Source: Solobacterium sp.
GTDB taxonomy: Bacteria; Bacillota_I; Bacilli_A; Erysipelotrichales; Erysipelotrichaceae
Reading direction: 5' to 3'
Assembly: GCA_017536845.1 (NCBI GenBank)
Contig: JAFWCP010000323.1
Location: 1 to 7,142, forward strand
Length of the DNA: 7,142 nucleotides
Below the pieces are notes generated by a model. It searched no databases and was not told the origin of the DNA. It saw only the letters and a program-made list of their open reading frames with translations. Shown piece by piece: positions 1 to 4,558 of this stretch (position 1 is the first letter of the stretch; every line of letters begins with the position of its first letter). The position numbers and the translations under genes were made by a program.

Positions 1-1863
1 GAAGCCGAGGGTGTCGCCATCCGGGTCGGCCGCAGCCGTGTGGCAAATGCCATCATGGAAGATGCCGGCCGCTACAGCCGGGCCCGCAGCGTGCTGCAGG
101 AGGATCTCAGCCGGCTGCTGAAGATTGTCTCACTGCTGATCATCCCGATGGCTGTGACGCTGTTTCTCACCCAGTGGAAGGTCATCGGCATGGACTGGAA
201 AAGCGCGGATCTCAAGACAACGGCAGCGGCAGTCGGCATGATTCCTGAAGGCCTGGTCGTCCTGACCAGCATTGCCCTGACGGTCAGCCGTGTCCGTCTT
301 TCCCGCCGCCAGGTTCTTGTACAGGACCTCAACGCCATTGAATCCCTGGCCCGGGTCGATACTGTGTGCCTGGATAAGACCGGTACCCTGACCCAGGGGA
401 AAATGCGGGTTGTGGAAGTGAAGGAACTGCTGGATTATTCCCGGGAAGAAGTCTTCGCCGTCATGAGCGTCTATGCTTCCTGCATGAAGCAGGGAAATGC
501 CACGTACGAGGCGGCAGCGGCGTATTTCAAACGGCCTGACGGATTGACCGTCCGGGATGTCTTCCCGTTCTCCAGCGACCGCAAATACGCCGCCTTCGCG
601 GTGAATGAGAAAGGCACCTACTATTTCGGAGCACCGGCCATCCTGTTTCCTGATGGTGCACCGGCTGTCAATCGTTATCTGGGTGTATATACACAGCAGG
701 GAAAGCGTGTCCTTGTGCTGGCCCGCAGCAATGCGGAAGAGATCAGCCGGACCAGTCTGCCGGATGATCTGGATCCCTGTGCCATCGTTGTGTTTGAAGA
801 TGTGCTGCGAGACCATGTGAAGGAAATCATGACGTATTTCCAGAAACAGAAAATCATGATCCGGATCATTTCCGGCGATGACCCGGCTACTGTCTGTGCT
901 CTGGCCAGGCAGGCGGGCGTTCCCGGGGCTGAAAGCTATGTGGATATGTCAAAGACAAAAGAAACCGCAGATGAACTGGTCCGGAAATATACGGTGTTCG
1001 GCCGGGTCATGCCGGAAGACAAGAAGAAACTTGTAAAGGCACTGAAAAAGCAGGGGTATACCGTGGCCATGACGGGGGATGGCGTCAATGACGTGCCGGC
1101 GATCAAAGAAGCGGATGTATCCATTGTCATGGCGGCCGGTTCGGCTGCTGCCAAGGACAGTGCCAATATCGTCCTTCTGAACAATGATTTCGGAACCTTG
1201 CCGGATATCATCAACGAAGGCCGCCGCGTCATCAACAACATCACCCGGGCTTCTTCGATGTACCTGGTCAAAACCATCTTCAGTGTGCTGCTGAGCTTCT
1301 ATTCCCTGATCATGCTGCAGGAATATCCGTTCCTGCCGGTGCACCTGACGATCATATCTGCATTCTGCGTGGGTATTCCGACTTTCCTGCTGCAGATGGA
1401 GCCATCTTTTGAACGGGTGGAGGGGAGTTTTCTTTCCCGTGCCTTCCGAAGCAGCGTGCCGTCATCTTTTACGGTATTCCTTGGTGCTGCAGCCTGCATG
1501 ATGATCCGGGACTGGTTCCATCTGCCGGCTGAGGTATACTACAGTATCTTCCTGTCCATGACATCCATGGTGTATTTCTATACGCTGGTGGTTGTCTATA
1601 AGCCCATGACGCGGCAGCGGGCGGCGGTCATTGTGTGCATGGCAGTACTTATGTGTCTTGTATACTGGCTGTTCCCGCAATTGATAGCGGTTACATTTAC
1701 GGAGAAATCATTTTTCACAATGATTCCTCTCATCATAGTGATTCCCTTTGTGATAAAATGTTCGTCACGCGGGTACAGTCTGATAGCAGGAAAACTGGAA
1801 GGCTGGATTGGAGGGTTGAATGCAGGAAAACATCACGCAGGAACAGTGGGCGATGATTCATAA
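1..1863 (+). CDS. P-type cation-transporting ATPase, CtpE-like, 5'-truncated by window edge
   Basis: This is an ATP-driven cation pump of the cytoplasmic membrane. The frame is open from base 1, so the GTG at 40 is an internal codon and not the start; 620 residues are visible. Numbering from base 1: end of the actuator domain (1-35), M3 about 39-58, M4 with PEGL at 82-85, the phosphorylation motif DKTGT with Asp125, the nucleotide-binding domain with a GAP motif at 210-212, SGDDP at 291-295, the hinge TGDGVND at 358-364, and then six hydrophobic segments M5-M10 (about 418-588). The M4 sequence, the stretch from M4 to DKTGT, and the M6 pattern IPxFxLxxEPS resemble the CtpE group. Mycobacterial CtpE is reported to take up calcium; calcium as the substrate here is inference. 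The N-terminus with M1, M2 and the TGE loop lies outside the window. The 3' end overlaps the next gene by 44 bases, which implies co-transcription. Confidence 0.93.
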   Translation, partial: EAEGVAIRVGRSRVANAIMEDAGRYSRARSVLQEDLSRLLKIVSLLIIPMAVTLFLTQWKVIGMDWKSADLKTTAAAVGMIPEGLVVLTSIALTVSRVRLSRRQVLVQDLNAIESLARVDTVCLDKTGTLTQGKMRVVEVKELLDYSREEVFAVMSVYASCMKQGNATYEAAAAYFKRPDGLTVRDVFPFSSDRKYAAFAVNEKGTYYFGAPAILFPDGAPAVNRYLGVYTQQGKRVLVLARSNAEEISRTSLPDDLDPCAIVVFEDVLRDHVKEIMTYFQKQKIMIRIISGDDPATVCALARQAGVPGAESYVDMSKTKETADELVRKYTVFGRVMPEDKKKLVKALKKQGYTVAMTGDGVNDVPAIKEADVSIVMAAGSAAAKDSANIVLLNNDFGTLPDIINEGRRVINNITRASSMYLVKTIFSVLLSFYSLIMLQEYPFLPVHLTIISAFCVGIPTFLLQMEPSFERVEGSFLSRAFRSSVPSSFTVFLGAAACMMIRDWFHLPAEVYYSIFLSMTSMVYFYTLVVVYKPMTRQRAAVIVCMAVLMCLVYWLFPQLIAVTFTEKSFFTMIPLIIVIPFVIKCSSRGYSLIAGKLEGWIGGLNAGKHHAGTVGDDS

Positions 1864-2365
1864 ACGGCTGAAAAGCATTATGGTACACAATCGGAATACG
1901 AAAGAACCTTTGTTTTATCTTTTCCTTGATTTTGACGGCGTCATCAATCTGTTTTATCTTGAAGGGACACCGGAATATGATCGGATGCTGAAGAACAAAG
2001 AGTTTGATTTTGCGGACAGGGTGTGTGTAAAGAGGCTGGAACGCATCTGCAAGGATTATCCGATCAAGGTGATCCTGTCGTCCTCGTGGCGTTATTCCGG
2101 CATTGAGTACTGCCAGCAGTATCTCGAAAAAGCAGGGCTTGATCCGGCGGTGAAGCTGCATGATACAACCGCGATCGACTGGAAGACCCGGCCTGAGCAT
2201 ATTGTGGATTATCTGTTCGAACATCAGGACTTTACCGGATTCATCATCTTTGATGACATCTATATGAAGGATCTGATCGATTATGAGATTGTGACAGACT
2301 TCCTGCAGGGGTGGTCTGAAGAAAAGGACAAAAAGGCCAGGGAACTTCTAGACTCATTTTATTAA
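1820..2365 (+). CDS. HAD-superfamily phosphatase-like protein (HAD_SAK_2-like)
   Basis: A 181-residue soluble protein of the haloacid dehalogenase fold. Motif I is LDFDGVIN with nucleophile Asp37 and acid/base Asp39. Motif II is VILSSSWR (Ser87-Ser89, Arg91). A later FDD (Asp145, Asp146) fits the metal-binding acidic motif. The SSSWR motif followed by a TRPEHIVDYL stretch (Arg124) resembles the compact HAD domain found in 'Swiss Army Knife' RNA-repair proteins and as free-standing proteins. The substrate is unknown and could be a nucleic-acid end, a nucleotide or a small phosphate ester. The start is ATG at 1820, preceded by GGAGG at 1810-1814 with a 5-base gap. It lies within the 3' end of the ATPase gene in another frame, so the two are probably translationally coupled. 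The strong terminator at 2444 closes the unit. The fold is secure; the physiological role is not. Confidence 0.88.
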   Translation: MQENITQEQWAMIHKRLKSIMVHNRNTKEPLFYLFLDFDGVINLFYLEGTPEYDRMLKNKEFDFADRVCVKRLERICKDYPIKVILSSSWRYSGIEYCQQYLEKAGLDPAVKLHDTTAIDWKTRPEHIVDYLFEHQDFTGFIIFDDIYMKDLIDYEIVTDFLQGWSEEKDKKARELLDSFY

Positions 2366-2443
2366 TGAATCGGCAATTTGAATTCGATAGCTTCACTTGA
2401 ATTCCCGGGCGGAAAACATATCTGTATAAGTAGCAGCTGTTAA

Positions 2444-2490
2444 ACAGCCTGAATACCCTGTATGATCCAGGGATTCAGGCTGTCTTTTTG
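2444..2490 (+). terminator. Intrinsic terminator of the ATPase-HAD unit
   Basis: Arms 2444-2460 and 2468-2483 form a 16-bp stem with one bulged A and a 7-base loop, followed by CTTTTTG. It lies 79 bases after the HAD stop codon. The T-tract is only on the + side, so it terminates rightward transcription. Confidence 0.88.
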
Positions 2491-2656
2491 CGCTTTGGGC
2501 ACCTGCCGCATTCATGTGTATAAAAGATGGTCTGATAACGAAAACAGGGATCCATATCTGATCCCCATTTTTGGCAGATATCATCTGCGCTCGGAAACTC
2601 AAGATGTATTTGATGATTTTGAATTTTCGGAAATATTGCGTACTGGAAGTTATGAA
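2491..2656. other. Intergenic spacer, no supported gene
   Basis: This stretch separates the + strand ATPase-HAD terminator from the - strand tRNA terminator. A + strand frame stays open through it and ends inside the tRNA at 2707, with an acidic, protein-like composition around 2525-2665. It has no ribosome site, its only ATG (2462) lies in the terminator loop, and it runs through both RNA elements. It may be a decayed gene remnant or chance. Confidence 0.4.
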
Positions 2657-2692
2657 GAAATAAAAAACCAATGCATCAATATGCATTGGTTT
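2657..2692 (-). terminator. Intrinsic terminator of the tRNA-Leu unit
   Basis: A perfect 12-bp inverted repeat (2665-2676 and 2681-2692) with a 4-base loop. Read on the - strand it is followed by TTTTTTATTTC. It begins 6 bases past the tRNA 3' end, so it terminates that transcript. Confidence 0.88.
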
Positions 2693-2698
2693 AAGCAG

Positions 2699-2777
2699 TG
2701 CGGATAACAGGACTTGAACCTGCACGAGTCTCCCCACATGAACCTGAATCATGATCTGCCAATTCCGCCACATCCGC
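2699..2777 (-). tRNA. tRNA-Leu (anticodon CAG), shortened D-arm
   Basis: Read on the - strand from 2777. Acceptor stem GCGGATG pairs with TATCCGC (2706-2700, one G-U), discriminator A at 2699. Anticodon stem CATGA/TCATG encloses loop TTCAGGT, anticodon CAG at 2746-2744, reading CUG codons. The long variable region (2736-2724) is the class II form expected for leucine. T-arm GCAGG-TTCAAGT-CCTGT has one G-U. CCA is not encoded; the next bases are CTG. The D-arm is odd: the usual leucine 5' half GCGGAATTGGCAGA is present, but the returning strand (CGC in typical tRNA-Leu) is missing, with only one T before the anticodon stem. The gene is 79 bases, shorter than the usual mid-80s. Its own promoter and terminator suggest it is expressed. 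It could be a functional variant, a decaying copy or a sequencing error. Confidence 0.9.
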
Positions 2778-2790
2778 GTTTGCGAGAATT

Positions 2791-2818
2791 ATTATACACC
2801 TACCTTTTCAAAAGGCAA
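2791..2818 (-). promoter_or_regulatory. Sigma-A-type promoter of tRNA-Leu
   Basis: On the - strand, -35 TTGCCT (2818-2813), a 16-base spacer and a perfect -10 TATAAT (2796-2791). The predicted transcript start is about 2784, giving a leader of roughly 7 bases before the tRNA. Confidence 0.82.
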
Positions 2819-3020
2819 GCATTATTTTCGAAAATTTCAAAATTTTTTTGCCTGCGGCTAAAATTGAGCAAAATCAGGTTTAATACTATGAAATATTAGC
2901 ATCTGAAACGTGGGGGAACCAGACTGTTTCATATACTGAACAAAATAAGTGACATCAAAGCTGAAGATCTTTCCTCCAGTGTGCAGGGCTGAGAATGACA
3001 AAAATGCATTCTTCTGATTC
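2819..3020. other. Intergenic spacer with a possible stem-loop
   Basis: No gene is supported. There is an AT-rich tract at 2820-2850 upstream of the tRNA promoter. An imperfect hairpin lies at 2904-2931 (outer stem TGAAAC/GTTTCA, inner TGG/CCA), with no T-tract on either side. I could not match the region to a known riboswitch. Confidence 0.35.
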
Positions 3021-3049
3021 TTGATGAAGCAGGCAGAAAATAATATAAT
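3021..3049 (+). promoter_or_regulatory. Sigma-A-type promoter of the small membrane protein gene
   Basis: -35 TTGATG (3021-3026), a 17-base spacer and a perfect -10 TATAAT (3044-3049). The predicted start is near 3056, 22 bases before the ATG at 3078. The -35 hexamer contains the TTG and ATG that would otherwise be taken as upstream start codons, so those are not starts. Confidence 0.85.
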
Positions 3050-3077
3050 TTCTGCATTCAGAAAAGAGGCTTATTCT

Positions 3078-3542
3078 ATGAAACGTACGAAAAATCAGAC
3101 AATCCTCCTTGTCCTGGCGATTATTCAGTTCGTCAGCGGCGGGTTCTATGCCCTGCAGGGAATCATGCTGAACTTTGCCCGCGGCTCGCTTTCCGAAGAG
3201 CAGCTGATGGCAGGTTTTGCGGAAGCGGGAATCAGCGAAGCAGATATGGATGTCGCGTTGATCACATCAAAAGTGATCGGCTACACCATGGTGATTGTCG
3301 GTCTGCTTTCCGTTGTGATCGGCATTCTTGCCTTCCGTGCTTCGAGGGATGCATCCAGAGCCAAGACCATCCGCACGGTCGCGATCGTCCTTCTGGTGCT
3401 GAATGTTTTCAACCTCTTTGGTGACCGTTCCATCAACGGCATCTTAACCCTTGTTCTGAGCGGCCTGATGCTTTATGCGGCCGACCAGACCAGCAAGGAG
3501 TATGAACTCAGCAAGCGTCAGGAGTCACAGCAGCTGCTTTAA
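3078..3542 (+). CDS. Small four-helix membrane protein, unknown function
   Basis: A 154-residue protein I do not recognise. Hydrophobic segments lie at about 8-29, 66-87, 97-114 and 120-135. Between the first two is an acidic, helical-looking loop (about 37-60, rich in Glu, Ala and Asp), and the C-terminal tail (136-154) is charged. Basic residues (Lys2, Arg3, Lys5) before the first helix suggest a cytoplasmic N-terminus, which with four helices puts the tail inside as well. The start is ATG 3078, preceded by AGAGG at 3065-3069 with an 8-base gap. The frame is open upstream to 3021, but that part holds the promoter. It stands alone between its own promoter and terminator. It resembles small membrane proteins common in Bacillota (DUF4064-like in style), but I cannot assign a family. 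No catalytic motif is visible. Confidence 0.85.
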   Translation: MKRTKNQTILLVLAIIQFVSGGFYALQGIMLNFARGSLSEEQLMAGFAEAGISEADMDVALITSKVIGYTMVIVGLLSVVIGILAFRASRDASRAKTIRTVAIVLLVLNVFNLFGDRSINGILTLVLSGLMLYAADQTSKEYELSKRQESQQLL

Positions 3543-3562
3543 CCGGCAGCTTTTTTCTTTTT
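3532..3562 (+). terminator. Intrinsic terminator overlapping the stop codon
   Basis: Stem AGCTGC (3532-3537) with GCAGCT (3546-3551), an 8-base loop containing the stop codon, then TTTTTTCTTTTT. The stem is short but the T-tract is strong. Confidence 0.7.
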
Positions 3563-3626
3563 CCAGGTACATGTGGAAAACTGGCATTTCTGGCGGAAAA
3601 GTTGGGAATAAGGCCTCCTGAAGCTG

Positions 3627-3635
3627 TGCTATAAC
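3627..3635 (+). promoter_or_regulatory. Candidate extended -10 promoter of the adhesin gene
   Basis: TGCTATAAC matches the extended -10 form TGnTATAAT with one mismatch. No good -35 lies 16-18 bases upstream; TTGGGA at 3602 is 22 bases away, which is too far. Transcription would start near 3641, right at the base of the hairpin described next. Confidence 0.5.
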
Positions 3636-3643
3636 TATGGTGG

Positions 3644-3678
3644 AAAAACGGAGCTGCCGTCTGGGCAACTTCGTTTTT
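3644..3678 (+). promoter_or_regulatory. Terminator-like hairpin in the adhesin leader (possible attenuator)
   Basis: Arms 3644-3658 and 3664-3678 pair at 14 of 15 positions (one G-T included, one C-A mismatch) around a 5-base loop. The 5' arm begins AAAAA and the 3' arm ends TTTTT, so it has the form of an intrinsic terminator that could work in both directions. It sits between the only promoter candidate and the adhesin start. That suggests conditional termination or 5'-end protection. Simple termination of upstream read-through is the alternative. Confidence 0.6.
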
Positions 3679-3697
3679 GCGTCTTAAGGAGGGAAAG

Positions 3698-3748
3698 ATG
3701 ATGGAACGTGATCCGCCGTTGAATACGGCAAACAGGAAAGGACGCTGA
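3698..3748 (+). CDS. 16-codon leader open reading frame upstream of the adhesin
   Basis: A perfect AAGGAGG (3686-3692) with a 5-base gap precedes ATG-ATG at 3698. The frame encodes MMERDPPLNTANRKGR and stops at TGA 3746-3748, 18 bases before the adhesin ATG. The adhesin has its own AAGGAGG at 3754-3760. The peptide is hydrophilic, has no signal sequence and has no run of one amino acid like those in classical biosynthetic attenuators. Adjacent Pro-Pro codons (residues 6-7) could slow ribosomes. A role in translational coupling or in control of the hairpin just upstream is inference. It could also be a chance frame behind a spare ribosome site. Confidence 0.45.
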   Translation: MMERDPPLNTANRKGR

Positions 3749-3766
3749 AATGGAAGGAGGAAAATC

Positions 3767-4558
3767 ATGATTGGTGTTAACAAAGGAATCCAGCGGACAC
3801 TGGTTATCCTGATGAGTCTGTTCTGCATGATGACGAGCGTGCTCAGAGTGCATGCCGTCGACAGCATTGACGATACCGGAACACTGCGCTATGAAAACTG
3901 CATCAACAGTGTGGACGGAGGCTACATATGGAAATATCTGGAATCAACATCCTCTAACTGCATTGCCCCGCGTTTTATGGTAGATGACGCTGTCGCCTAC
4001 TGTCTGGAACCGCAGGTGCATGCCGATCCGGGGACAATCTATAACGCATCCGATCCGTCTGCCTTTGAATGGCCCAGCCCGCAGGCAAAGAACAGGATCA
4101 TGCTGATAGCGTATTTCGCATATGGTTATAAAGGAGATTATTCCGATGAAAGGTATCTTGGCGGCTGGTATCTTGTCTGGCGGCAGATGGGTGAGTTCTT
4201 CATGCATCAGTTCTCAACTCATAACGGGGATATGGGCTCCTACAACTATGCCATCGAAGCAAAAATGGCAGAGATCGACCAGCTTGTAGATGCCTATCTG
4301 CGCAAGCCGCTGTTCAAGGTGGAAAACCTCAATTCCGGGACGGTTTTTGACAATATTACCGATACCGGGACGGTTTTTGCATCCCGCGGAGATACACTTC
4401 GTTTTACGGCCATTGACCATACCCTTGATGGCTATACCGTGTCTGCTGACGGCGGCGGTACGATCACCAGGCAGGAGGGCGACATCATCGAAGTCAAGTG
4501 GAAACAGAAGGTACGCCGCATCTGCACTTTGCCAAAGTCGGTGATGATCCCCAGGTGA
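3767..4558 (+). CDS. Secreted thioester-domain adhesin, N-terminal part (frameshifted)
   Basis: This is the head of a large Gram-positive surface protein. Residues 1-30 form a signal peptide with a basic start, a hydrophobic core at 11-24 and a cleavage site after VHA. A domain of about 45-180 carries YCLEP with Cys79 and WRQMGEF with Gln140. In thioester domains of surface adhesins, a Cys in a [YFL]C[IL]E motif bonds to a Gln in a TQxAIW-type motif and can attach covalently to host amines. The Cys motif fits well; the Gln context is divergent. Residues 181-246 begin the linker to the stalk. The start is ATG 3767 after AAGGAGG (3754-3760), 6-base gap. The last 17 residues (247-263) look out of frame: the homologous protein continues in another frame from 4504. 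As read, this piece would be secreted without a wall anchor. Confidence 0.82.
   Translation: MIGVNKGIQRTLVILMSLFCMMTSVLRVHAVDSIDDTGTLRYENCINSVDGGYIWKYLESTSSNCIAPRFMVDDAVAYCLEPQVHADPGTIYNASDPSAFEWPSPQAKNRIMLIAYFAYGYKGDYSDERYLGGWYLVWRQMGEFFMHQFSTHNGDMGSYNYAIEAKMAEIDQLVDAYLRKPLFKVENLNSGTVFDNITDTGTVFASRGDTLRFTAIDHTLDGYTVSADGGGTITRQEGDIIEVKWKQKVRRICTLPKSVMIPR
4335..4379 (+). repeat. 15-bp direct repeat, 30-bp period
   Basis: The 15-mer CCGGGACGGTTTTTG occurs at 4335-4349 and 4365-4379, in frame. It encodes SGTVFDNITD followed by TGTVFASRGD. It looks like a small in-frame duplication at the head-stalk junction, with the remainder diverged. Confidence 0.6.
4499..4513 (+). other. Frame change (-1) inside the adhesin gene
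   Basis: Up to Trp245-Lys246 (4499-4504) the protein reads in the frame of the 3767 start. From ACA at 4504 onward the coherent protein reads one base back (TEGTPHLHFAKVG and onward). An AAA run at 4502-4504 lies at the junction; a fourth A would join the two frames as KWK-TEGTP. Sliding Trp-Lys back by one does not keep codon pairing, so it is not a canonical X-XXY-YYZ slippery site. A one-base deletion, phase variation at a short tract or a sequencing error is more likely than programmed frameshifting. Confidence 0.8.

Noticed and set aside
130..816. A 228-codon open frame on the - strand within the ATPase
   Set aside because: It is antisense to conserved ATPase motifs, has no ribosome site and has no recognisable domain.
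2393..2773. A 126-codon - strand frame covering the tRNA
   Set aside because: It begins inside the tRNA-Leu gene and runs through its terminator, so its translation is not meaningful.
2714..2899. A 61-codon + strand frame across the tRNA and its promoter
   Set aside because: It is antisense to a tRNA, has no ribosome site and reads an AT-rich promoter region.
2901..3000. A riboswitch upstream of the membrane protein (GGGGGAACC and CTGAGA strings)
   Set aside because: The CTGAGA resembles part of a TPP element, but the partner segments are absent. The whole region is also upstream of the strong promoter at 3021, so it is not in that transcript.
3614..3619. CCTCCT as an anti-Shine-Dalgarno sequence that could mask the leader ribosome sites
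   Set aside because: It lies upstream of the predicted transcript start (about 3641) and so would not be in the RNA from that promoter.
3602..3635. TTGGGA as -35 for the TATAAC at 3630
   Set aside because: The spacing is 22 bases, outside the normal 16-18. The extended -10 TG is a better explanation.
4499..4507. Programmed -1 ribosomal frameshifting
   Set aside because: No X-XXY-YYZ heptamer fits the zero frame here, and I saw no obvious stimulatory structure just downstream. A mutation or sequence error is simpler.
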